Positions 42,244 through 50,161 of a stretch of DNA of 64,000 bases are shown here, piece after piece. Numbering within the stretch: position 1 is the first letter of the stretch; each line of letters starts with the position of its first letter. The DNA comes from Vreelandella neptunia (GTDB lineage Bacteria; Pseudomonadota; Gammaproteobacteria; Pseudomonadales; Halomonadaceae): contig NZ_CP140255.1 in the NCBI RefSeq assembly GCF_034479615.1, positions 4,588,001 through 4,652,000 on the forward strand, written 5' to 3'. The position numbers and the translations under genes were made by a program. The notes beneath the pieces are model-generated. The model was not told the DNA's origin. It saw only the letters and a program-made list of their open reading frames with translations, and searched no databases.

Positions 42244-42297
42244 GCGGGTTCCCTCAGCTAGCAAACGTTACCAAGAACGTTGCTAGTGAGAACCCGC
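42244..42297 (-). terminator. Long imperfect hairpin between cytochrome c4 and dsbA
   Basis: GCGGGTT (42244-42250) pairs with AACCCGC (42291-42297), and the inner CTAGCAAACGTT pairs with AACGTTGCTAG with one bulge. There is no T tract on either side, so it may be a processing site or weak terminator rather than a standard one. Confidence 0.4.
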
Positions 42298-42361
42298 AAA
42301 CGGCATAAGGAAGTATTTAGGCTGTCTATGTGTGGTGTTAAACGCTAGGGCTTAAAACGTT

Positions 42362-42395
42362 AGTTCAAACCCAACACTCAGTTCAAACCCAACAC
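42362..42395. repeat. 18-bp tandem duplication at the 3' end of cytochrome c4
   Basis: AGTTCAAACCCAACAC occurs at 42362-42377 and again at 42380-42395. The duplicated stretch covers the last codons and stop of cytochrome c4, so a copy of the tail lies just after the stop. Confidence 0.85.
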
Positions 42396-43007
42396 ATAGT
42401 TAGCCACTGCTTCCATATCGTTGTCGCTCATTTTTGAAGCGATGTCGCCCATGATGTTATTGGGGCTATTGTTACGATCACCTGACGCGAATGCCTGCAG
42501 CGTTGAGACCGTGTACTGAGCGTGTTGCCCAGACAAGCCAGGGTAAACGGCGCTGCCGATACCGACGCCCGTGGGAGTATGGCAAGCAGAACAGGCGGGA
42601 ATACCCTTGGACATATCGCCAGCGCGGTAAAGCTCTTCACCGCGTGCCAGTAGCTCAGCGTCTTCGTCACTGGATTGGCCCAGGTTGGCGTCTTGGCGCG
42701 CAAAGTGCGCCGCCACATCCCAAGCGTCCTGGTCAGAGAAGTCATCAACTTGACCGGCCATTTGGGGAACCATGCGGTTGCCATCGCGAATGTCCATAAT
42801 CTGTTTCGCCAGATAGGACATCTGCTGACCCGCCAGGTTAGGAAAAGCGCCCGATGGGCTAATGCCCTGCTGCCCATGGCAGGCGGCGCAGGTTTGGGCC
42901 ATTTCCTGGCCAGCGGATGCGTCAGCATCGGCTTGGTAGTCCGTTTGAGCGTGGGCGATGCCAACGGCGCCCATGGTAATTGCTAGGCTTGCCAGTAACT
43001 TTCTCAT
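42378..43007 (-). CDS. Dihaem cytochrome c4
   Basis: A 209-residue periplasmic electron carrier. A signal peptide (MRKLLASLAITMGAVGIAHA) is followed by two c-type domains, each with a CxxCH haem site: CAACHG near residue 38 and CSACHT near residue 140, plus Met ligands in GNRMVPQM- and NNIMGDI-like loops. It passes electrons between the bc1 complex and terminal oxidases. The 3' end shows a tandem duplication of its last codons across the stop. The neighbours engB and dsbA are the usual ones. Confidence 0.93.
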   Translation of the reverse strand: MRKLLASLAITMGAVGIAHAQTDYQADADASAGQEMAQTCAACHGQQGISPSGAFPNLAGQQMSYLAKQIMDIRDGNRMVPQMAGQVDDFSDQDAWDVAAHFARQDANLGQSSDEDAELLARGEELYRAGDMSKGIPACSACHTPTGVGIGSAVYPGLSGQHAQYTVSTLQAFASGDRNNSPNNIMGDIASKMSDNDMEAVANYVLGLN

Positions 43008-43364
43008 TGCTATTCCACTATGCCGTTTTATGTTTGACTGGTACGCACCCTGGGCGCTTCCCAGGTTTCACAAGTTACCAGGGTTAGCTCCGCCAATACC
43101 AACCTTCGCTAATACCAACAACGTATCGCGATGGTACACTAGCGCCTCAGGTCGCAGATATAAACCGCTTGCATTATAACGAATCACCCCAGCGGCGGGA
43201 ATGCAAGTACTGACCTGCTTTAGGGGTAATTCGTCGCGGTACTGCTCTCAATTCTCTATCATGAGTCGCTATTATGCGTCCTACTTTACCTGATGGTGAG
43301 GCAATAATGAGGTGATAGTACGCAGAGTAGACCGCTTTTATGTTCGTTTTTCAGGATCAACCCC
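43008..43364. other. Divergent intergenic region, cytochrome c4 / engB
   Basis: This 357-bp gene-free region must hold divergent promoters for cytochrome c4 and engB. One inverted repeat is visible (CGAATCACCCC at 43180-43190 against GGGGTAATTCG at 43223-43233, one mismatch). In enterobacteria the small RNA Spot 42 is encoded upstream of engB, but I see no sequence here that I can call Spot 42. Confidence 0.4.
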
Positions 43365-44003
43365 ATGACTACCCCCCATGATAGCCCAATCCCTCGGCTG
43401 AACTACCCGACGGCAAGTTTTCTTATCAGCGCCCCCACCCTGGCCCTGTGCCCGGATGACACCGGCGCTGAGGTGGCCTTTGCCGGGCGTTCAAACGCAG
43501 GCAAATCAAGTGCTATCAACGCATTAACACAACAAAATGCGTTAGCGCGCACCTCGCGCACACCGGGGCGCACCCAGCTGATCAACTTTTTCAGCGTTAT
43601 GAACGACGCGTCGCGGCGCTTGGTCGACCTGCCCGGCTATGGCTACGCCAAGGTTCCGGAGGCGGTCAAGCTAGAGTGGCAAAAGCACCTAGCGGAGTAC
43701 CTGCGCAACCGTTACAGCCTACGCGGCTTAGTACTGCTAATGGACGTGCGCCACCCGCTCACCGAGTTCGACCAAATGATGCTCGACTATGCCGACCAGC
43801 GCGGAATGCCGGTGCATATTTTGCTTACCAAAGCCGACAAGCTGAAGAAAGGCCCTGCCAGCGCTGCGCTGCAAAAAGTACGCTCGCGTTTGAAGGATTG
43901 GGAAGACCTCGTCTCCGTTCAGCTGTTCTCTTCACTCAAGCGCGACGGCGTCGATACGCTATCCCAGAAACTCAATCAGTGGCTGTATACACCGCCTGAA
44001 TGA
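43365..44003 (+). CDS. engB: Ribosome biogenesis GTPase EngB/YsxC
   Basis: The 212-residue GTPase is needed for large ribosomal subunit assembly. The motifs are G1 AGRSNAGKSSAINAL, G2 region RTPGRTQ, G3 DLPGYGYAK, G4 LLTKADKL and G5 region QLFSSLKRDG. The 3' end overlaps the convergent HAD gene by 28 bp. Confidence 0.96.
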   Translation: MTTPHDSPIPRLNYPTASFLISAPTLALCPDDTGAEVAFAGRSNAGKSSAINALTQQNALARTSRTPGRTQLINFFSVMNDASRRLVDLPGYGYAKVPEAVKLEWQKHLAEYLRNRYSLRGLVLLMDVRHPLTEFDQMMLDYADQRGMPVHILLTKADKLKKGPASAALQKVRSRLKDWEDLVSVQLFSSLKRDGVDTLSQKLNQWLYTPPE

Positions 44004-44734
44004 TGCATCTCTAGCTTCTCCAGCACACTGGGTAGCTCTTTAATATGGGCAATGCGGTGCACACGCGGGGGAAGCGGTTGATCCTCCGCTTCAGAAATCC
44101 AGACCGCGTGCATGCCCAGCTGCTGGGCAGGGAGCACGTCCTCCTGCCACGAGTCACCCACGTGCATGGCGCATTCAGGGGCCACGTTTAAGCGCGACAG
44201 CGCGGTGAGAAACGGCGTAGGATCGGGCTTGGGCGCCAGTAGCTCGCCCGCAGCAATGGCGACCGGAAAATAGCTGGCCAGCGGCTGACGTTTAAGATGT
44301 ATATTGCCGTTGGTGATCGCCGCCAACTGATAGCGCTCCGCTAAGGCAGCCAGTAAACCGGCCGCTTCAGGGTGGGGCGTGACCTGTACACGCAGGCGGT
44401 GAAACTCATTCATCGCCGCCCCTGCCCACATCAACGCAGCACTGCGGTGCAGACCGGCGCCTTCTAACTGAGCCTCCAGGGCGCGCAAACGTAGCCAAGT
44501 GAAGTCGCCGCGCCGTTCGGGCACCTCTTTAGCCAACTGTTGACGACGCTGAAGGTAATCCAGCCCGCCCTCTTCGTGGGATAACGCCAGCGCTGTTTCC
44601 TGGCGTGCCGCTCGCCATGCCTCAAGCGCCTCCAGCAGCCAGCGGTAGTGGCCCTCTTCGGTACGCGCCATCACGCCGTGGTTATCCCACAACGTGTCAT
44701 CGAGATCGAAGGTGATTGCCTGCAGCATCGTCAT
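43976..44734 (-). CDS. HAD-family hydrolase (YigB-like)
   Basis: A 252-residue phosphatase-fold protein with motif I ITFDLDDTLWDN, motif II AAITNGNI, and motifs III and IV KPDPTPFL and HVGDSWQEDVLPAQQLGM. In E. coli the related YigB removes phosphate from FMN and other small molecules. It is the last gene of a leftward operon; its start overlaps xerC by 4 bp. Confidence 0.9.
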   Translation of the reverse strand: MTMLQAITFDLDDTLWDNHGVMARTEEGHYRWLLEALEAWRAARQETALALSHEEGGLDYLQRRQQLAKEVPERRGDFTWLRLRALEAQLEGAGLHRSAALMWAGAAMNEFHRLRVQVTPHPEAAGLLAALAERYQLAAITNGNIHLKRQPLASYFPVAIAAGELLAPKPDPTPFLTALSRLNVAPECAMHVGDSWQEDVLPAQQLGMHAVWISEAEDQPLPPRVHRIAHIKELPSVLEKLEMHHSGGVYSH

Positions 44735-45690
44735 GGTTTACTCCTGGGGCTATTTTTGCGGTCGCTGGGGCCTCGTTTGGCGCGGGGGTGGGCGGCATCG
44801 TAGCTGGTCGCAAGATGCTGCCAATCAAGCCGGGTATAGATTTGCGTAGTCGACAGATTGGCGTGGCCCAGCAACTCCTGTACGGCGCGAAGATCCTGGC
44901 TCGACTCCAACAGATGGCTAGCAAAGGAGTGACGCAACCGGTGAGGGTGCAGGTGTTCGGGCAGGCCACGGGCAAGCGACAGCTGCGCTAAGCGCTTTTG
45001 AATGGCACGATGCCCTAAGCGCTGCCCGCGCTGGCCCACAAATAGCGCCTGCTCAGTAATAGGTGCCAGCACTGAGCGACACCCCAGCCACTCGGCCAGC
45101 GCCTGCTGGGCGCGGCGCCCTACCGGCACTTGACGCGGCTTGCCGCCTTTACCGATTACCCTTACCCGGCTGTTCTGCAAATCGCCCAAATCAAGGGCCG
45201 CCAGCTCCGCTAAGCGCAAACCGCTGGAGTAAAACAGCTCAAGGATCGCCTGATCCCGCATGCCCAATGGAGAGCCATCGTGGGGGGTATCAAGAAAGCG
45301 CGCCAAAGCATCGACATCCACTGGGCGCGGCAGGTGGCTCGGCTGTTTAGGCGTACGCAGTAGCCCCACCGGGTTATCGACCAGCGCGCCCTGCTTGACC
45401 AGGTAATCGGCAAAGCGGGACAGCGCCGCCCGTCGCCGGGCCAGGCTTCTAGGCGCCAGGCCACGACTACGCTCCGCCCCTAAAAACGCCCGCAGCAGAG
45501 CGGTATCTAACGCCGCGGGATCCGTCACATCGCGCCGCTCGGTGAAGCGACACAGGGCGGCCAGATCGTGCCGATAAGCCGCCACCGTGGCAGGACTTGC
45601 ATGAGACGCCAGCGCCGCTAGAAAGGCCTCAACGCGCTTGGCTATCGGTGTCTCAGCCAGGGATGGCTCATCTAGCGTTGAGTCAGCCAT
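44731..45690 (-). CDS. xerC: Tyrosine recombinase XerC
   Basis: The 319-residue recombinase resolves chromosome dimers at dif together with XerD. It has an N-terminal SAM-like core-binding domain and a catalytic domain with Arg in SSGLRLAEL, Lys in VIGKGGKPRQVPV, HPHRLRHSFASH (HxxR), LGHANLSTTQ and the nucleophile Tyr in QIYTRLD. The DUF484-xerC-HAD order is widely conserved in gammaproteobacteria. Its start overlaps DUF484 by 8 bp. Confidence 0.94.
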   Translation of the reverse strand: MADSTLDEPSLAETPIAKRVEAFLAALASHASPATVAAYRHDLAALCRFTERRDVTDPAALDTALLRAFLGAERSRGLAPRSLARRRAALSRFADYLVKQGALVDNPVGLLRTPKQPSHLPRPVDVDALARFLDTPHDGSPLGMRDQAILELFYSSGLRLAELAALDLGDLQNSRVRVIGKGGKPRQVPVGRRAQQALAEWLGCRSVLAPITEQALFVGQRGQRLGHRAIQKRLAQLSLARGLPEHLHPHRLRHSFASHLLESSQDLRAVQELLGHANLSTTQIYTRLDWQHLATSYDAAHPRAKRGPSDRKNSPRSKP

Positions 45691-46393
45691 GATCGCCCAG
45701 GCGAATCAGCAGGCGCGCGACGATATCGCCCAAGTACTCGGTGAACAGCGTGTCCATACTGGCCCGGTAAGCGTCTGGGCTGGGGCTGGCTAGCAGCAAA
45801 TAGCCCAAGGGGTCGCCCGCTGAGAGGCGCGAAATAGCGCAGGAGCCTGCTTTACGGGGCGCTTTGACATGGGGCAGCAGGCATTTCCAGTCGCTAACGC
45901 TAAGCTTAACGCAGCGGCTGGTACGGCCATCCAACAACGCCGAAAGCCGCGCACTGGCGTGCTGATCCAGCACATGGCGAGGCGGCTGGGGCGGCGTCGG
46001 CTCACTATCGCTTAACGTGGCCGGACACCACAGCGCCATGGCCGGGGTTTCAAAGCGCTCGCTAAGCTGAGTGGCCAACGCTTGCGCCAGCGCATCGCGA
46101 TCCGGCGCTTCCACCAGGGCTATCAACGTTTCCCGCAGCCGGCGGTACTGTGACTCGTTATGGCGAGCGGTCTCCAGCAGGTGCTCCAGGCGGCCCTCGG
46201 CGGTTTCCGCGCGCTTACGCAGATCTAACACCAGGCGCTCGAGCAGTGACACCGACCCGTCGATATGCGGATGGGGAACCTGCAGTTGCTGCAGAAGCCC
46301 TTCCCGGCCGACGAAAAAATCGGGATGGCGCGCCAGCCAGAACGCCACTTGATCAGGCTCGAGCGTTTTGCGGGGTTCGGGGGCTTGTGACAT
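45683..46393 (-). CDS. DUF484 family protein
   Basis: A 236-residue GAF-like protein starting MSQAPEPRKTLEPDQVAFWLARHPDFFVGREGLLQQLQVPHP, the recognisable DUF484 opening. A helical stretch (SLLERLVLDLRKRAETAEGRLEHLLETARHNE) is followed by the GAF-like fold. It always travels with dapF and xerC, but no function is established. Confidence 0.9.
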   Translation of the reverse strand: MSQAPEPRKTLEPDQVAFWLARHPDFFVGREGLLQQLQVPHPHIDGSVSLLERLVLDLRKRAETAEGRLEHLLETARHNESQYRRLRETLIALVEAPDRDALAQALATQLSERFETPAMALWCPATLSDSEPTPPQPPRHVLDQHASARLSALLDGRTSRCVKLSVSDWKCLLPHVKAPRKAGSCAISRLSAGDPLGYLLLASPSPDAYRASMDTLFTEYLGDIVARLLIRLGDHG

Positions 46394-46409
46394 CGCCGTT
46401 CTCCTCGAA

Positions 46410-47243
46410 TTAATTAAGTGCTACGCGGCCATCGAAAACCCGTGTAGCTGGCCCCACCATCGTTAGCGCCCCTTCCGGGTCAGGCCACTCAATGCTGAGC
46501 TCTCCACCAAGCAAATGAACCTTTACGGGGCTTTTCAGCAGCCCCTGACGAATGCCGCTGGCCACCGCGGCGCAGGCACCGGTACCGCAGGCCAGGGTTT
46601 CTCCGCTGCCGCGTTCGTACACGCGCAAACGAATTTCACTAGGCGAGAGTACCTGCATAAAGCCCACGTTAACACGCTTAGGAAAACGCGGATGCGCCTC
46701 GACCAATGGCCCTAGGCGCTCGACCGGGGCTTTATCCACGCTGTCGACCTGCAGCACCGCATGGGGGTTGCCCATGGAGACCACGCCGATCTGCAGCGTT
46801 TCATCGCCCACTTCGAGCTGATGTAGGGGTTGATCCCCTGGGGCATCGAACGGCAGCGCCAGAGGGCTAAACCGCGGGCGGCCCATATCTACCCGCACCA
46901 TGCCGTCGTGCTGCACGGTCAGCACCAACGGCCCTCCGGCGGTTTCCACATGAATTTCATGCTTGTGGGTTAGCCGCTGATCGCGCACGAAGCGGGCAAA
47001 ACAGCGCGCGCCATTGCCGCAGTTTTCCACTTCACTGCCGTCGGCATTGTAAATGCGGTAGCGAAAATCCATCTCGGGATCGCGAGGCGGCTCGACGACC
47101 AACAGCTGGTCAAAGCCAATGCCGAAACGCCGATCTGCCAGCGTGCGGATTTGGGCTTCGTCCAGCCGCGCGCGCTGAGTGACCAGATCCACCATGACAA
47201 AGTCATTGCCCAGGCCATGCATTTTGGTGAAGTGTAACAGCAT
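46410..47243 (-). CDS. dapF: Diaminopimelate epimerase
   Basis: The 277-residue enzyme converts LL- to meso-diaminopimelate for lysine and peptidoglycan. The two catalytic cysteines are in ENCGNGARCFARF and LACGTGACAAV. The N-terminus MLLHFTKMHGLGNDFVMVDL is typical. Its ATG overlaps the lysA stop by one base (TAATG). Confidence 0.96.
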   Translation of the reverse strand: MLLHFTKMHGLGNDFVMVDLVTQRARLDEAQIRTLADRRFGIGFDQLLVVEPPRDPEMDFRYRIYNADGSEVENCGNGARCFARFVRDQRLTHKHEIHVETAGGPLVLTVQHDGMVRVDMGRPRFSPLALPFDAPGDQPLHQLEVGDETLQIGVVSMGNPHAVLQVDSVDKAPVERLGPLVEAHPRFPKRVNVGFMQVLSPSEIRLRVYERGSGETLACGTGACAAVASGIRQGLLKSPVKVHLLGGELSIEWPDPEGALTMVGPATRVFDGRVALN

Positions 47244-48514
47244 TAGCGCCCCCCTTCGGGCAGCAGTGCTTCACCCGCCCATAGGCTGGCAACGGTTTCC
47301 CGGGCGCGCACCACGTGGCAGTTGTCGCCATCGACCATCAACTCGGCGGCACGAGGGCGACTGTTGTAGTTCGACGCCATGACAAAGCCGTAGGCCCCCG
47401 CCGAGCGCACTGCCAAAAGATCGCCTTCGGTAATCGCCAGCTCGCGTTCCTTGCCCAGGAAGTCACCGGTTTCACACACGGGGCCCACTACGTCGTAAAG
47501 GGCGCTTTCCCGCGTTTGGCGAGTATCCACCGGCACAATCGCCTGCCAGGCCTGGTACAGCGCCGGACGAATCAGATCGTTCATGGCCGCATCGACAATG
47601 GCGAAATTCTTGGTCTCGCCGGGCTTGAGAAACTCTACCCGCGTAAGCATGACCCCCGCATTGGCAGCGATGGAGCGGCCGGGCTCAAACAGCAGCGTAA
47701 GCGCTTCGCCACCTTCCCAGCGCGAAAGCCGCGCCAGCAGCTGGCTGGCGTAATCAAACGGCTGGGGCGGTTTTTCATCACGGTAAGGCACGCCTAAACC
47801 GCCGCCTAAATCCAGGTGCTCAATTTCGATGCCCCGCTCACGCAGACGCTCCATAAGCACCAGCAAGCGATCAAGGGCATCCAAAAACGGCGCAGTCTCG
47901 GTAAGCTGCGAACCGATATGACAATCGAGCCCCTTCACCTGCAGATTAGGCAGGCCTGCGGCTAGCTCGTAAACCGCCAAAGCTTCATCCACCGGGATGC
48001 CGAACTTATTATCCTTCAAACCGGTGGAGATATACGGATGAGTCCCCGCATCCACGTCTGGGTTGACCCGCAACGAGACCGGGGCAATTTTACCCAGCTC
48101 ACCGGCAACGCGATTCAAGCGCTCAAGCTCCGGGCGTGACTCAACGTTAAAGCACTTAATGCCCACTTCCAGCGCACGGATCATTTCATGGGGCTGCTTG
48201 GCAACCCCTGAAAACACCACCTTCGCTGGATCACCACCGGCTTTGAGTACCCGCTCAAGCTCACCGATGGAAACAATATCGAACCCCGCACCCAGCTTGG
48301 CCAACAGCCCCAGCACTGCCAGGTTGGAGTTGGCCTTCACCGCGTAACAAATCAGGTGTGGGTGGCCACCCAGTGCTTCGGTATAGGCGCGAAAGTGACG
48401 CTCGAAAGTGGCTTTTGAGTAGACGTAGCAGGGTGTGCCGTACTCGTCGGCAATGCGTGACAGCGGTACGTCTTCGGCGTACAGCACGCCATCGCGGTAA
48501 TTAAAATAGTCCAT
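47243..48514 (-). CDS. lysA: Diaminopimelate decarboxylase
   Basis: The 423-residue PLP enzyme makes lysine from meso-diaminopimelate. The PLP lysine lies in LICYAVKANSNLAVL, the PLP phosphate-binding loop in EHLDLGGGLGVPY, and the substrate-binding region in VVGPVCETGDFLG. It is followed without a gap by dapF. The lipoprotein gene lptM is 33 bp upstream. Confidence 0.96.
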   Translation of the reverse strand: MDYFNYRDGVLYAEDVPLSRIADEYGTPCYVYSKATFERHFRAYTEALGGHPHLICYAVKANSNLAVLGLLAKLGAGFDIVSIGELERVLKAGGDPAKVVFSGVAKQPHEMIRALEVGIKCFNVESRPELERLNRVAGELGKIAPVSLRVNPDVDAGTHPYISTGLKDNKFGIPVDEALAVYELAAGLPNLQVKGLDCHIGSQLTETAPFLDALDRLLVLMERLRERGIEIEHLDLGGGLGVPYRDEKPPQPFDYASQLLARLSRWEGGEALTLLFEPGRSIAANAGVMLTRVEFLKPGETKNFAIVDAAMNDLIRPALYQAWQAIVPVDTRQTRESALYDVVGPVCETGDFLGKERELAITEGDLLAVRSAGAYGFVMASNYNSRPRAAELMVDGDNCHVVRARETVASLWAGEALLPEGGR

Positions 48515-48547
48515 GGTGCTCTCCCCTTCTCCTGGGCCTGCAGCTAT

Positions 48548-48679
48548 CTATTCAGACGCCTGGGCAGATTGCTCGTCAGCGGGCGCATCTTCCGGCAGAT
48601 AAAGCGGCCCTTTTTGTCCACAGCCGACAACCGCGGTTAACAGCAGCGCCGAAAGGGCCATGATTACCAGCGTTTTCAT
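48548..48679 (-). CDS. lptM: Small lipoprotein LptM (YifL-like)
   Basis: A 43-residue lipoprotein in the usual place just upstream of lysA. The lipobox region LLLTAVVGCGQKGPLYLP is the family hallmark; the tail (EDAPADEQSAQASE) is acidic. In E. coli LptM helps mature the LPS translocon LptD. Its ATG overlaps the argH stop (ATGA), so its translation is probably coupled to argH. Confidence 0.9.
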   Translation of the reverse strand: MKTLVIMALSALLLTAVVGCGQKGPLYLPEDAPADEQSAQASE

Positions 48680-50079
48680 GCGCCCGCCTTGAGCGCACTT
48701 AGCGCCTCACGCGCTCGCTGGGCGGCTGCCCGCACCTGATTCGGCGCGGTACCACCAATGTGATTACGGGCGGCTACCGAGCCTTCCAGGGTCAACACCT
48801 CGAACACATCCTGCTCGATGGTATCGGAGAACTGTTTGAGCTCATCCAGACTCATCTCGGACAGGTCTTTTTCGCTTTTAAGGCCATAGGCCACCGACTG
48901 CCCCACGATTTCGTGGGCGTCGCGGAAGGCCACGCCCTTGCGCACCAGGTAGTCGGCCAAGTCCGTCGCGGTAGAGAAACCACGCCGCGCCGCTTCATAC
49001 ATACTGGCTTTTTTGGGCTCAATGGCGGGCACCATATCGGCGAAGGCTTTTAAGCAGTCGCGCACGGTATCCACTGCATCGAACAGCGGCTCTTTATCTT
49101 CCTGATTGTCTTTGTTGTAGGCCAGCGGCTGGGATTTCATCAGCGTTAGCAGCGACATCAGGTGACCGTACACGCGACCGGTTTTGCCGCGTACCAGCTC
49201 AGGCACATCGGGGTTTTTCTTCTGCGGCATGATCGAAGAGCCGGTGCAGAAGCGGTCGGGCAGGTCGATAAAGTTGAACTGGGCGCTGGTCCATAGCACC
49301 AGTTCTTCGCTCATGCGCGACAGGTGCATTAGTAGGATGCTGGCAAAGCTGGTGAATTCGATAGCGAAGTCACGATCCGAGACCGCGTCCAGAGAGTTTT
49401 CCGTTGGACGGTCAAAACCTAACAGTTCTGCTGTTACATGGCGGTCGATCGGGTAGGTAGTACCCGCCAGCGCGGCTGCTCCTAGCGGCATGACATTGAC
49501 GCGCTTACGGCAGTCCAGCAGGCGCTCGTGATCCCGGGCCAGCATCTCTTGCCAAGCCAGAATATGGTGGCCAAAGGTGACCGGCTGGGCGGTTTGCAGG
49601 TGGGTAAAGCCGGGCATAATGGTCTCGGCTTCACGATCTGCCAGCTCGATCATGCCTTCGCGCAGGCGCTTGAGTTCCACTTCGATTACATCGATCTCAT
49701 CGCGCATAAACAGGCGAATATCGGTGGCGACCTGGTCGTTGCGCGAGCGCCCGGTGTGGAGTTTTTTGCCGGTAATACCGATCTTTTCAGTCAGCCGCGC
49801 TTCGATGTTCATATGCACATCTTCCAGCGGCACCGACCAGTTAAACTCGCCGCGCTCGATTTCACCCTGAATCTCGTTCAGGCCGTTAATAATCGCATCG
49901 CGCTCGTCATCGGTGAGCACGCCGACCCGAGCCAGCATAGTGGCGTGGGCGATAGAGCCCTGGATGTCCTGGGGGGCCAGGCGCTGGTCGAAATTAACTG
50001 ACGCGGTGAAGCGTGCAACAAAGGCATCGGTGGGCTCGCTAAAGCGACCGCCCCAAGACTGATTCGTGGCTTGGCTCAT
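48676..50079 (-). CDS. argH: Argininosuccinate lyase
   Basis: The 467-residue enzyme catalyses the last step of arginine synthesis. The signature GSSIMPQKKNPDVPELVRGK, the TGRSRNDQ motif and THLQTAQPVTFGHHILAW are present. I chose the ATG at 50079 (MSQATNQSWGGRFSEPTD) over an upstream in-frame start adding 25 residues of unrelated sequence. lptM overlaps its stop. Confidence 0.96.
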   Translation of the reverse strand: MSQATNQSWGGRFSEPTDAFVARFTASVNFDQRLAPQDIQGSIAHATMLARVGVLTDDERDAIINGLNEIQGEIERGEFNWSVPLEDVHMNIEARLTEKIGITGKKLHTGRSRNDQVATDIRLFMRDEIDVIEVELKRLREGMIELADREAETIMPGFTHLQTAQPVTFGHHILAWQEMLARDHERLLDCRKRVNVMPLGAAALAGTTYPIDRHVTAELLGFDRPTENSLDAVSDRDFAIEFTSFASILLMHLSRMSEELVLWTSAQFNFIDLPDRFCTGSSIMPQKKNPDVPELVRGKTGRVYGHLMSLLTLMKSQPLAYNKDNQEDKEPLFDAVDTVRDCLKAFADMVPAIEPKKASMYEAARRGFSTATDLADYLVRKGVAFRDAHEIVGQSVAYGLKSEKDLSEMSLDELKQFSDTIEQDVFEVLTLEGSVAARNHIGGTAPNQVRAAAQRAREALSALKAGA

Positions 50080-50161
50080 CGAAGATATATCCTGCTGACA
50101 AAACAATGGAGTCGTTAGCAGAAAGTGTACCAGAGTCGCCCCGGTCAGCGGCACGCCGTTT

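Noticed and set aside
43008..43364. Spot 42 small RNA upstream of engB
   Set aside because: Position is suggestive by analogy with enterobacteria, but I see no matching sequence or clear terminator.
47315..47797. Plus-strand frame of 160 codons opposite lysA
   Set aside because: Antisense shadow of a well-defined enzyme, with no motif.
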